DNA of 56,800 nucleotides. It comes from Ruminococcus sp. Lineage in GTDB: Bacteria > Bacillota_A > Clostridia > Oscillospirales > Ruminococcaceae. Position 1 is the first letter of the stretch, and each line of letters begins with the position of its first letter. The stretch covers positions 1 to 56,800 of the forward strand of contig JAFVAN010000024.1 of NCBI GenBank assembly GCA_017480485.1, read 5' to 3'. Shown here piece by piece: positions 19,333-28,933 of the stretch. The notes under the pieces were generated by a model that saw nothing but the letters and a program-made list of their open reading frames with translations, did no database searches and was not told the DNA's origin. A program made the position numbers and the translations under genes.

Positions 19333-20376
19333 TCATACCGCCGCGATTATCTCGGCGTAGTAGGTGCCTGTTTTGCTGGGGGAGGGGACGCGCTGGGTCT
19401 TGATGTCGATATCCCGCAGCTTGTCGATGAGGGCGCGGGCGTGGAGTTGGGTGACGTCTCGGACGATGACCACGTCCTTCTCAAGCCTCAGCTTTTCCAG
19501 CAGGGGCTCCACCTGATCCTCGCTCACGGGCAGCAGCTCAAAGAGCCTGTCTCCGAGCCTGTAGCGGTAGGAGAAATATGTCCCCGCGTCGCCCTTGAGC
19601 ACAACGTCGAACCGGGCGCCGTTATACTCGAAGCCCCTGTCAGCGCAGTAGTCGGCGGCGGTCTTCATCCTGTCGGCAGCGGTGGCAAGGTCAATGCGGC
19701 TCATGCCCTCGCCGTAGTCGTCGTCCGCCAGCTTAACCTTGCACATATCGTAGAGCAGGGAGACTAACTGTACAAAATTCTGTACTGCAAACTTTTGAGT
19801 ATCGCCAAAGGTGTTCCAGTCGGTCTTGCGGTTCTTTTCATACATCTGGTCCAGCACGGCGGCGTGGCGGTTGTAGATGTCAAAGATGCTTGCAAGGGAC
19901 TGGGCGTACTGCTCGGCAAGAATTTGCAGGGCCTCGTAGTAATCGAAGGCGGCAAAGAGCTTCTTTTCGGCCTCGGCGGCGTTCTGTGCCGAGGCTTCGG
20001 CGTCCTTGTCGAGCTTGAGGGCGGCGTCCTGCGGCAGCATCCATTCTCCCGTGGAGGAGATATATTGGGACAGGAACCACTTGGGGTCGGCGGCGGCCCT
20101 GCGGATGCCCTCGGGGTCAAAGGGCGGCATGGCGGCGTTCACCACGGACAGATCTGCAATATTGCGGGGCTTGCCCTCGATGCGGTCGAAGCGTGAGAGG
20201 AACTCGGGGAAGCTCCCGACGGCCTGCTCCTGCAGCGCCTCCAGAGCCTGCATGGCGGCCCCGCACTCACTCTCCTTGGTCTTTAGCTTTGCAATATTCT
20301 TTTCCTGCCTTTTTACGGCCTGCTTTACCTTTTCGCCCTTGAAGTTGAAAACACCGATCAGAAACGGCAGCGGCAT
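19333..20376 (-). CDS. Hypothetical protein with coiled-coil N-terminus
   Basis: A 347-residue protein I do not recognise. Residues about 12-50 are strongly charged and coiled-coil-like (KQAVKRQEKNIAKLKTKE). The middle is helical, and the last 70 residues look alpha/beta with repeated acidic and basic alternation (VEPLLEKLRLEKDVVIVRDV). No signal peptide or membrane segment is visible. The ATG follows AAGGAGGG. A consensus promoter lies upstream and the TerB-like gene follows, so the two may act together. Confidence 0.75.
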   Translation of the reverse strand: MPLPFLIGVFNFKGEKVKQAVKRQEKNIAKLKTKESECGAAMQALEALQEQAVGSFPEFLSRFDRIEGKPRNIADLSVVNAAMPPFDPEGIRRAAADPKWFLSQYISSTGEWMLPQDAALKLDKDAEASAQNAAEAEKKLFAAFDYYEALQILAEQYAQSLASIFDIYNRHAAVLDQMYEKNRKTDWNTFGDTQKFAVQNFVQLVSLLYDMCKVKLADDDYGEGMSRIDLATAADRMKTAADYCADRGFEYNGARFDVVLKGDAGTYFSYRYRLGDRLFELLPVSEDQVEPLLEKLRLEKDVVIVRDVTQLHARALIDKLRDIDIKTQRVPSPSKTGTYYAEIIAAV

Positions 20377-20405
20377 AGCATTCCCTCCTTGTTGTATTTT
20401 TATTT

Positions 20406-20434
20406 ATTATAGCACATTTTTCGGAGGTTGTAAA
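20406..20434 (-). promoter_or_regulatory. Promoter of the coiled-coil and TerB-like unit
   Basis: Minus strand TTTACA (20429-20434), 17-bp spacer, TATAAT (20406-20411). Confidence 0.75.
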
Positions 20435-20586
20435 GATGGGGAGGGCAGTTGGGGTTAGTATTTATAAAGAGCGAAACGGCCTGCTTCCCACAGTCCGAAT
20501 ACCAATATATAGCAGTCTCCTCCGGGCAGGGGCGCAAGATATACGTCCTCTCAATAAAAAATTCATTGTTTATTTATCTGTCCCTG

Positions 20587-20615
20587 TTGACATATAGGCA
20601 AAAATGTAGTAAAAT
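20587..20615 (+). promoter_or_regulatory. Sigma-A promoter of guaB
   Basis: TTGACA (20587-20592), 17-bp spacer, TAAAAT (20610-20615). No guanine riboswitch was recognised in the short leader. Confidence 0.75.
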
Positions 20616-20617
20616 AA

Positions 20618-22147
<1,530 letters not shown>

Positions 22148-22164
22148 GGAAGGATATAAAGCAA

Positions 22165-22208
22165 CAAAGGGATATTCCGCCCCGCATGGGGGTGGGATAT
22201 CCCTTTTC
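22165..22208 (+). terminator. Terminator of guaB (GGGATATC family)
   Basis: Stem AAAGGGATATTCCGCCCC / GGGGGTGGGATATCCCTTT followed by T-rich sequence. Confidence 0.85.
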
Positions 22209-22227
22209 TTCTGCTTATGAGTGATGT

Positions 22228-23295
22228 TCACAGCTTTGCTATGAGCTCCGTATCCCAAGCGGGATAGTACGGCTGCTGGCGCAGATAGAGCCTGTAGGCG
22301 GGCTGAAGCCTGTGCAGCAGCAGCGGCAGCTCGATGATGTCATAGGGCCTGTGGTATACTCCTGTACGAATTTTTGGACTATAAGCCTCTATCATCCTCC
22401 TGCTGCCCAGCAGGGCAGGGCGGTCGGCGCCCTCGACGTCATATTTGATATAGGTGCAGCCGACGCTCCGCAGTATGCTGTCAAGGCTTCGGGCCGCGCA
22501 GGGCCTGCCCGAGCCCTCTGTGACAGACTGCTGGCGGCCGGCGCCGTCGGTGAAACGCACCACGCCGTCCTTCTCGTCGGCTGCGGCGTTGTAGAGGCTT
22601 ATGTTATCCAGCCCCCCGCAGCGGCGCAGCAGCTTTTGAAAGTTGCGCTTGCTTGGCTCCAAGGCGTAGATGCGCTCATATCTCCCGCCCGTGCGGGAAA
22701 GCAGCTCCTCCACCGTGTCACCCGTGTAGGCGCCCACGTCGAAGTATATCTCGCGCTCCCCAAGGTCCAGCAGGCCGTAAAGCTCATCGGGACTGCAAAA
22801 GACCTTTTTGAGCTCCTCTATGTTCCCCGTCACCTTGAACCGCAGCACCGCCTCGAAGGTCTGCTTTGACCTCTCGTCCGCCAGCAGAGACCAGACCTCC
22901 CGACATTCCCGGGAAAGCCCCGCAAGGCGCTCCTTTTCAAAGAATTCCTCCCCCGCCACAGCGGTGTCGGGATATACCAGCAGGTGCCGCCGGGAGATAC
23001 TGTCTATCCGCTCCATCACCTCGGGCAGGGAGGTGCCGAAGCCTACCGCCACCGCAAGGTCCCCGAAGCGCTCCTCCGCCTCTGTCAGGGTAGTCACGGG
23101 AAAGCCGCAGAACTCCCGCCCCCGCACAAAGTCGTCGCTGGCAAAGATGCCCTCGCAGCGGATGCCAAGGCGCCCGAAGGCCCTAAGCAGCTTTTCGCAG
23201 CCCGTACCCATCCCGTAGATGAGCACAGGCAGCCCGCTCTCCCGCAGCCGCTCGTACCAAGCGGGCAGGGCAGTGATGGTATCAAAGTCAAACAT
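22228..23295 (-). CDS. FkbM family methyltransferase
   Basis: A 355-residue protein. The N-terminal third resembles a nucleotide-sugar or Rossmann-like domain (PVLIYGMGTGCEKLLRAFG), and the C-terminal half is an FkbM-type SAM methyltransferase: YFDVGAYTGDTVEELL for SAM binding, IYALEPSKRNFQKL, and YIKYDVEGADRPAL. This two-domain layout is common in polysaccharide or glycan modification genes, but no sugar genes are adjacent. The likely acceptor is therefore unknown. Start ATG at 23295 with AAAGGGGC upstream. Confidence 0.8.
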   Translation of the reverse strand: MFDFDTITALPAWYERLRESGLPVLIYGMGTGCEKLLRAFGRLGIRCEGIFASDDFVRGREFCGFPVTTLTEAEERFGDLAVAVGFGTSLPEVMERIDSISRRHLLVYPDTAVAGEEFFEKERLAGLSRECREVWSLLADERSKQTFEAVLRFKVTGNIEELKKVFCSPDELYGLLDLGEREIYFDVGAYTGDTVEELLSRTGGRYERIYALEPSKRNFQKLLRRCGGLDNISLYNAAADEKDGVVRFTDGAGRQQSVTEGSGRPCAARSLDSILRSVGCTYIKYDVEGADRPALLGSRRMIEAYSPKIRTGVYHRPYDIIELPLLLHRLQPAYRLYLRQQPYYPAWDTELIAKL

Positions 23296-23348
23296 AGAAA
23301 GAGCCCCTTTCGGAAGGTCAGATGTAGGAAAACGAAAATAACGTCGCT

Positions 23349-23381
23349 TCTCACCTCTAACCTCTCACCTCTAACCTCTAA
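23349..23381. repeat. CTCACCTCTAACCT tandem repeat
   Basis: A 16-base unit of the form CTCACCTCTAACCTCT occurs twice in tandem upstream of the FkbM gene. No function is assigned. Confidence 0.55.
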
Positions 23382-23446
23382 TAGCTACCGCCGAGCCCCG
23401 TTAAGAGCCCGGCGGTGTATTTGTTCATTCTTGTTCCTTTGATGCG

Positions 23447-23896
23447 TCAACCCATATCGTGGTCGTCGAAGTCATGGACGTCATGGTCAAAGGCATCCAC
23501 GGCGTCCATATGATCAAAACCCGGGTGTCCACCACCCAGTCCGATCATATCGCGGCCTCTGATGTTGTATCTGTCGCGGTTGATATTTATTTGCTTGTCA
23601 AGCATCGCAAGCACCTGTCTTGGGATCTTGACGGACTTGATCTCCTTAACGGGGGTATCAACGTCCTTAACGTTCATGATGATGGTGCCGCATTTGAAGA
23701 TGCGCTGGAAGAACTTGAGCACCAGCTTCTTGTCCGTTACCTTGTAGAGGTCCAGCTCGTCCTCCTCGAGGCTGAGAAAGCCCTTGCGGGTGATGAATTT
23801 ATCCTCTGTGAGAAAATATCTTGTAAAGGATATAGGAAGGCCGAAGAGAGTGCGCTTTTTGTCTGTCCAGATGTAGTCAAAGTCATTCTTTGCCAT
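23447..23896 (-). CDS. PH-domain (bPH2-like) protein with His/Asp-rich tail
   Basis: A 149-residue protein. Residues about 15-105 look like the bacterial PH domain (DUF304/bPH2 type): LPISFTRYFLTEDKFITRKG, then DELDLYKVTDKKL and GTIIMNVKD. The last 30 residues are dominated by His and Asp (GFDHMDAVDAFDHDVHDFDD), which suggests metal binding. No membrane segment is visible. The ATG at 23896 follows AGGAGG. Own promoter at 23944-23972. Confidence 0.7.
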   Translation of the reverse strand: MAKNDFDYIWTDKKRTLFGLPISFTRYFLTEDKFITRKGFLSLEEDELDLYKVTDKKLVLKFFQRIFKCGTIIMNVKDVDTPVKEIKSVKIPRQVLAMLDKQININRDRYNIRGRDMIGLGGGHPGFDHMDAVDAFDHDVHDFDDHDMG

Positions 23897-23943
23897 TTTG
23901 ATACCTCCTGTCCGAAGATAATTTTTCAATATCTTCAAATATT

Positions 23944-23972
23944 ATGATAGCATATTTTTCCCCGTTCGTCAA
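23944..23972 (-). promoter_or_regulatory. Promoter of the PH-domain gene
   Basis: Minus strand TTGACG (23967-23972), 17-bp spacer, TATCAT (23944-23949). Confidence 0.65.
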
Positions 23973-23992
23973 GGGGGTGAGGATCATCTTTC

Positions 23993-26206
23993 TCAGCTGA
24001 GGCTCTTGGCGGCCTTGAGGGTGATGCCGTTGTCGCCAAGACTGATCTCGTGGTCGAGGCCCACGAACTTGCCGCCCTGCTGCCAGAGAACTTCCTTAAC
24101 GAAGTTATACTTCTCGGTGTCCCAGGTGGTGAAGTCGTCAAGCACCAGTCCGCCGGTGTCGCCGGAGTTGGCGTTGAAGCACCAGAAGGTGTGGTTGACG
24201 TGGTTGTCCTTGATGAGCTTGCGCATATAGGTCATCCAGGTTATGTTGGGCTCGGTCATGAAGCCGCCCCATTCGCCTATCAGCAGGGGAGCAATGTTCT
24301 GCTCCTGAATGTAGAACCAGTTGTCTCTCCAGCAGTCCTTCATCAGGGAGTTGTAGCTGTAGCTGCCCTTGAACCAAGGCTGCTCGTAGACCGTGGGGCC
24401 GTAGTCATGGGGCGAATAGACCAGCTTGTCCTGATATTTGCCGAGGTCGATAGGGAAGTCCTTGACGGCCCTCAGGTTGCCGCCCCACCAGTTGAAGTAG
24501 TAGTCGTCGTTGCTTGTGGAGGAGTAGTCGCCCTTGGAGTTCTTGGGGTATATCTCTGTGCCCTCTACCATGATGAGCACGTTGGGGTTCTTGGCCAGCA
24601 CCTTGGAGGCTGCGGTCTCGGCCACATACTTCCAGTTGTTAGCGTCCTTGGAGTTGTTCCAGATGGCTGCCTGCTTGCCCTCGGCGGGCTTGCCGTGGGG
24701 CTCGTTTTTCAGGTCGAAGGCGATGATGGTGTCGTTCTGCTTGTAGCGGTCCGCCATGTATTCCAGCGCTGCATAGAAGTCATCCACCGAGACCTTAGAG
24801 GTGTACCAGAGGTTCACATTGTGGCCCGAGGCGTCGGTCTCCGCCGAATGGATGTCGATCATCACCTTGATGCCGTTGGCCTCTGCCAGCTTCAGGAAGT
24901 AATCGAAGATCTCCTGACTGTTCATGTCGTTGAGGGCGGGGTTGTAGGCGTTGTTGTAGTTGGCCTTGGGGTATTCGCCCGCCGCCCACTGGTTTATGAG
25001 CTCGGCGCTCATGGGAACGCGGATAAGGTTGAAGCCGTGGTCGGCGATGCCCTTGACGGAGCTCACCAGCTCCGAGTTCCACAGGCCGTCGAAGGTGTTG
25101 GTGCCTGTGTTGTAGCCAAACCAGTTGACGCCCGTGAGCCACACCTGCTTGCCGTCCTTGTCAAGGATCTTGCTGCCGTCGGTGTGAAGCCAGTCGTCGC
25201 CCTGCTTGGCCTTGTCGCTGCGCTTTAGCAGCGCGTCAACGTCCACGGGGGTGCTGTTGCTGTCGCCGCCTCCGTTGTTTCCGCCGCCGCTGCCGCCGTT
25301 ATTGCCGCCCTGCTGGGGCTGGTTGTTCTCCTTGGGAACATTGCCCTTGACGACCTTGATGTCCTTGCCGCCAAGCTTGGCGCTCTTGATATTCAGGGCA
25401 ACGCCTGTGCCGATGTTGGCGCCAAGGTTGATGGTGCCCTTGGACTGGATGTCCTTGTTGTAGTCGGCGGGGGTGATGGTCAGGGTGTCGCCCTTGCAGG
25501 TGTAGGTCCCGTTCCAGCCCTGGCAGTTTTTAAGGCTCTCCACCTCCAGCTCAAGCTTCCAGTCGGAGACGGTGCTGCCTGTGCCGTTGTAGACGCCAAG
25601 CTCCATGCCTGTCATGATGGTCGAGCCGTCCTGCCAGGTGTTGTTGCCGCTGTAGGTGAGCACGATCTCGTTGGAGTCCTTGGCCTCGTCCTTGCTGTCG
25701 GCGCCGCCCTGAGGCTCGTCCTTGGAGTCATCTGCTGCCTGAGAGCCGTCGTCCTTGCTGTCGTCGGCGGCCTTGGAGTCGTCCTTCTCCTCTTCGGAGT
25801 CATCGTTCGTATCGTCCTTGTCGGAGTCCTCGTCCTCGTCGCTCTCGGAGTTTTCGTCCTCTATCTCCTCGTCACCGCTGTCGGCGCTCTGTCTCGTGGT
25901 GGCTCTGGCGGCCTTCTTGTCTCCCGAGCTGTCACCGTCCTTGTCAAGGTTCGTGAGTATCAGCGCCACGATCAGCCCCACTATCAGCAGGCCCATTACG
26001 GTAAAGGCCGTGATGAGCTTCATGCTCGGCTTGCTGCCTGCGGGCTTTTCGGCAGGGGCTCTGGGCGCCTGCTTCTCCTCAATGCTCTTTTCCTCCTCGG
26101 AGGCAGTTTCGGGGGCTTCGGTGTCTGCGGTCTCCCCGTCGGTCTCGATCTCTGCTTCCTCGCCGATCAGCTCGTCCACGGTCTTGTTTTCCAAATCCTT
26201 ATCCAT
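23993..26206 (-). CDS. Membrane-anchored GH5 cellulase with CBM2-like domain
   Basis: A 737-residue endoglucanase-type enzyme hydrolysing beta-1,4-glucans outside the cell. Residues 1-62 are an acidic cytosolic tail, 63-87 one membrane helix, and about 90-180 a very acidic Asp/Ser/Lys linker. Residues about 180-285 resemble a cellulose-binding CBM2-type beta-sandwich, then comes a Gly/Asn linker, and about 330-720 is the GH5 barrel. Acid/base Glu502 lies in LKNEPHG and nucleophile Glu645 in LLIGEWGG. It has no dockerin, so it is not cellulosomal. It is the last gene of a five-gene operon, 13 bp after the phospholipase gene. Subfamily and substrate are inferred. Confidence 0.88.
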   Translation of the reverse strand: MDKDLENKTVDELIGEEAEIETDGETADTEAPETASEEEKSIEEKQAPRAPAEKPAGSKPSMKLITAFTVMGLLIVGLIVALILTNLDKDGDSSGDKKAARATTRQSADSGDEEIEDENSESDEDEDSDKDDTNDDSEEEKDDSKAADDSKDDGSQAADDSKDEPQGGADSKDEAKDSNEIVLTYSGNNTWQDGSTIMTGMELGVYNGTGSTVSDWKLELEVESLKNCQGWNGTYTCKGDTLTITPADYNKDIQSKGTINLGANIGTGVALNIKSAKLGGKDIKVVKGNVPKENNQPQQGGNNGGSGGGNNGGGDSNSTPVDVDALLKRSDKAKQGDDWLHTDGSKILDKDGKQVWLTGVNWFGYNTGTNTFDGLWNSELVSSVKGIADHGFNLIRVPMSAELINQWAAGEYPKANYNNAYNPALNDMNSQEIFDYFLKLAEANGIKVMIDIHSAETDASGHNVNLWYTSKVSVDDFYAALEYMADRYKQNDTIIAFDLKNEPHGKPAEGKQAAIWNNSKDANNWKYVAETAASKVLAKNPNVLIMVEGTEIYPKNSKGDYSSTSNDDYYFNWWGGNLRAVKDFPIDLGKYQDKLVYSPHDYGPTVYEQPWFKGSYSYNSLMKDCWRDNWFYIQEQNIAPLLIGEWGGFMTEPNITWMTYMRKLIKDNHVNHTFWCFNANSGDTGGLVLDDFTTWDTEKYNFVKEVLWQQGGKFVGLDHEISLGDNGITLKAAKSLS

Positions 26207-26219
26207 CAGCTTGTCCTCC

Positions 26220-27377
26220 TCAGCTTATTATCCAGATCTGTGCGGGGTCCTGGGGGTCAAATTCGTCAATGGCCAAAGAGCCGCCCTTGGAGCAGGTCAG
26301 CACCTTCTTGAACTCGGTGCCGCCCGTTGTTATGCGGAAGCGCCGCTTGCCGAGGGCCGCCAGCCTGAACAGCGCGGGCTCGCTGCCCGCTTTAAGGTAA
26401 TCGTAGCCGTTGCACTTTTTATTGACAAAGCCCGTGTCCGAGGTTTGCAGGCCGAAGGCCCCAAGGGAGTAGATCTTGAAGAGCAGCTTCTGCTCCTTGT
26501 CCTTGTCGGGGCCGTCCAGCACAAGGCCCTTCTTGGTGACGGTGAGCACGGCGCCGCTTGCCTCGTTCTTCACGGTGTAGCTCTTGTCGGAGACGATGAA
26601 GTTCGACCCGTCGGACCGCTGCACGTCCTCGTAAAATTTCAGCAGCAGCGCCATAACGTTCTGCTGGGCTATGGGGAGCATGGTGCCTGCGGCCTCGCTG
26701 AAGGCCTTGGGGTCCAGAGTGGAGATAGTGTCCACAAAGCGGGAGCTGGTCTTTATCAGCTTGTTGGCTGCGGCCTCGAAGCTTGTGCCCTCATAGCTTT
26801 TTGAGAGCCGCTTGTCAAAGCGCTCCGCCGTAAAGTTCTTGCAGAGGGTGTTTATGTTCTTCTCGTAGGCGTAATGGACGTTAGAGGGCCTGCTCATGTA
26901 GCGGATGTTGGAGACGTGCACAGTGCAGCTCATGTCCTCGATAAAGTGGGCGGCGCGGCCCAGAACGTGCATAGCGCGGGCGGTCTCGCCGCTTTTGTAA
27001 AGGCACAGGGCCGAGGTGTAGTTTTCCTCCAGCATCGTGCGGCTGCTCTTTGAGAAGTCGCCATGACGGTTGCGGTAGTAGCCTGCGGTGGGCTCCAGCT
27101 CGCGGCCGTTGGGGTTGCAGTAGGAATAATAATGCCTGCCCGAGCCCTCGTCGCAGTCGCCGCTGTTGTCGGGCTCTGTGCAGCCCTCGATGATGTTCTC
27201 CTCATATTCCTTGAAAAAGGCGAACTGCTTGGGCTTGTTGTCCTTTTCGAGCAGGGCGATGGCCTTACCGGTGATATCCCTGTGGGTGTCCTTGAACCAT
27301 GCGTGGGCGCGTATGGGCTTAATGAGCTTAACGGCTGTCAGCGCCGCGCAGAGTGCGATGAGCTTCTTCATTTTCAT
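26220..27377 (-). CDS. Secreted zinc-dependent phospholipase C with beta-trefoil-like C-terminus
   Basis: A 385-residue secreted protein. A signal peptide ends AHA (24-26), so the mature protein begins at Trp27, matching zinc PLC enzymes whose N-terminal Trp is a zinc ligand. Other ligands appear in order: THRDIT, EPDNSGD, GRHYYSY, AMHVLGRAAHFIEDMSCTVH. That is the alpha-toxin/PC-PLC type zinc site. The last 120 residues contain a ricin-like pattern ending in QIWII, plausibly a glycan- or lipid-binding trefoil. Its ATG overlaps the flavin reductase stop by 4 bp. Phospholipid hydrolysis is inferred from family. Confidence 0.78.
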   Translation of the reverse strand: MKMKKLIALCAALTAVKLIKPIRAHAWFKDTHRDITGKAIALLEKDNKPKQFAFFKEYEENIIEGCTEPDNSGDCDEGSGRHYYSYCNPNGRELEPTAGYYRNRHGDFSKSSRTMLEENYTSALCLYKSGETARAMHVLGRAAHFIEDMSCTVHVSNIRYMSRPSNVHYAYEKNINTLCKNFTAERFDKRLSKSYEGTSFEAAANKLIKTSSRFVDTISTLDPKAFSEAAGTMLPIAQQNVMALLLKFYEDVQRSDGSNFIVSDKSYTVKNEASGAVLTVTKKGLVLDGPDKDKEQKLLFKIYSLGAFGLQTSDTGFVNKKCNGYDYLKAGSEPALFRLAALGKRRFRITTGGTEFKKVLTCSKGGSLAIDEFDPQDPAQIWIIS

Positions 27378-27982
27378 TTCTTTCCTTTGCTGTTATTTTT
27401 CTTTTTTGTTTTCTTTACCGAGAAGCCGAAGCTCCCCAGCCGCTTGCCAAGGGCAAAATACTCGCCGTGGGAATATGCCAGCAGCTGCGCCCTTTCAAGA
27501 GCCAGCCGCCCCTTGTCGTCCAGCAGCTCCTTTGCGGCGTCGGTCTTAACTATGTCCGCGATGAACATATCGTGGGTGCCAAGGGGGATGATCTCCCTGA
27601 CCCGACATTCAAGGTTCACGGGGGACTGCACTATCAGCGGGGCCGAGAGCTCGAAGGCCTCTCCGAGAGTGAGCCCTGTGGCCTTCAGCTTGTCTGTGTT
27701 CCGCCCGGACCGCACGCCGCAGAAGTCCACGGCCCGCACCAGCTCGGCGGTGGGCAGGTTGATGACGAACTCCCCGCGGCTCTTGATGATATCGTAGGAA
27801 TAGCGCTCGCGCCGAAGAGAGATGTATGTTACGGGAGGCTGGGTGCAGAGGGTGCCTGTCCAAGCAACGGTGAGCACGTTGGGCTCCTCCAGCGTCCCGC
27901 AGGTCACAAGCACGGGCGGGACGGGGGCTGTCATAACGCTGCCCTTCCAGCTCTCCTTTGTGTATTCGGTGAAGCCGCTCAT
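27374..27982 (-). CDS. Flavin reductase family (FMN-binding split barrel) protein
   Basis: A 202-residue FMN-binding protein. Signatures are PPVLVTCGTLEEPNVLTVAW, ISLRRERYSYDIIKSRGEFVINLPT and RNTDKLKATGLT, typical of flavoredoxin-like split-barrel reductases. The C-terminus is Lys-rich. ATG at 27982 with AAGGAG. Its start overlaps the end of the upstream membrane-protein gene and its end overlaps the phospholipase start, each by 4 bp, so the genes are translationally coupled. Why a reductase lies among exported enzymes is unclear. Confidence 0.85.
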   Translation of the reverse strand: MSGFTEYTKESWKGSVMTAPVPPVLVTCGTLEEPNVLTVAWTGTLCTQPPVTYISLRRERYSYDIIKSRGEFVINLPTAELVRAVDFCGVRSGRNTDKLKATGLTLGEAFELSAPLIVQSPVNLECRVREIIPLGTHDMFIADIVKTDAAKELLDDKGRLALERAQLLAYSHGEYFALGKRLGSFGFSVKKTKKKNNSKGKK

Positions 27983-28338
27983 TCGTACAGCTCCTTCGTG
28001 CCCTCGCCGTCCAGCATCATCCTCATCCTGTCGTAGTCCTTGTAAAGGGCCTGTACGGTGTTCTCGAGGAAGTAATAATGCTTGATGTAGGGTATCAGCA
28101 GGCACATAAGGGCCACCGCCAGCGGCACAAGTATTATCTTCTCCGTTACGGCGATCAGCAGAAAGCAGGCCATGGTGAGCAGAGCGAAAAGTATCATCAC
28201 CAGCAGATGCACCAGCCGCTCGTGCATAAAGAACTCCAGGTGCTTCTCGTGATAGCCGATGAGCCTTTCAAGGTCGGCGCTGCCGCTCTCCAGCTGCTCA
28301 AGGATGTACCTGCGGTAGGTGGTCAGATATTTTGTCAT
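27979..28338 (-). CDS. Small membrane protein, two membrane helices
   Basis: A 119-residue protein I do not recognise. A charged helical N-terminus (ILEQLESGSADLERLIGYHE) is followed by two hydrophobic segments (LLVMILFALLTMACFLLIAV and IILVPLAVALMCLLIPYI) and a charged tail. Coupled by ATGA overlaps to genes on both sides in the operon. Confidence 0.65.
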   Translation of the reverse strand: MTKYLTTYRRYILEQLESGSADLERLIGYHEKHLEFFMHERLVHLLVMILFALLTMACFLLIAVTEKIILVPLAVALMCLLIPYIKHYYFLENTVQALYKDYDRMRMMLDGEGTKELYE

Positions 28339-28613
28339 AGGTCAATGAACTCTCCGTTCTCTATGGTGAGGCCCTCCAGCACGGGGTCGTTATAGTGCAC
28401 CGCCGTGTCGTAGAGCTCCTTGGCCAGCGTCTTTTTCAGAAGCTTGTCCACCAGCTGATAGTTTTTCTTCACCCGCTTGGGGAAGTTATTGTACTTTTGG
28501 GGCCGCTTTATCTTTTTCTTCTGCTCGTCAAAGATTATGGACAGCACCACCGAGATCGTCGCAGCGATTATCAGCTTCTCGGGCTTCGAGCTTATCTTAA
28601 CGTCGAATTTCAT
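28335..28613 (-). CDS. Small hypothetical protein, first gene of the operon
   Basis: A 92-residue protein with one possible hydrophobic segment (LIIAATISVVLSIIF) and a very basic middle (EQKKKIKRPQKYNNFPKRVKK). Not recognised. ATG at 28613 follows AAAGGA. A consensus-like promoter lies 40 bases upstream, and the five genes from here to 23993 are packed with overlaps or short gaps. Confidence 0.65.
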   Translation of the reverse strand: MKFDVKISSKPEKLIIAATISVVLSIIFDEQKKKIKRPQKYNNFPKRVKKNYQLVDKLLKKTLAKELYDTAVHYNDPVLEGLTIENGEFIDL

Positions 28614-28654
28614 AGCGCCTGTTCCTTTCATTAAAAGATATACATACATATTTA

Positions 28655-28683
28655 ATTATAACTTATTTTACAGAACATTTCAA
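28655..28683 (-). promoter_or_regulatory. Promoter of the five-gene PLC-cellulase operon
   Basis: Minus strand TTGAAA (28678-28683), 17-bp spacer, TATAAT (28655-28660). Confidence 0.75.
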
Positions 28684-28933
28684 GCCTTTTGAAGATTATT
28701 TTTCCATTGACCCGATTTTATGTCCTTGAACGCGCCTTTGCCCCGAAATGCCTGTTTGCAGGGCAGCCTTTTGTAAACGAAGTGTGACTAAATTTACATT
28801 TAAATAACAAAAAGTTAATCAAATGTTTTTATTTATATATGCTGTATATGCTATGATGGTGTTAGTAATATCTTCTAATATTTAATATTTGCCAATTTTC
28901 AAGCTTTGAAAAACTGCTATGGGAGGAAAAAGT

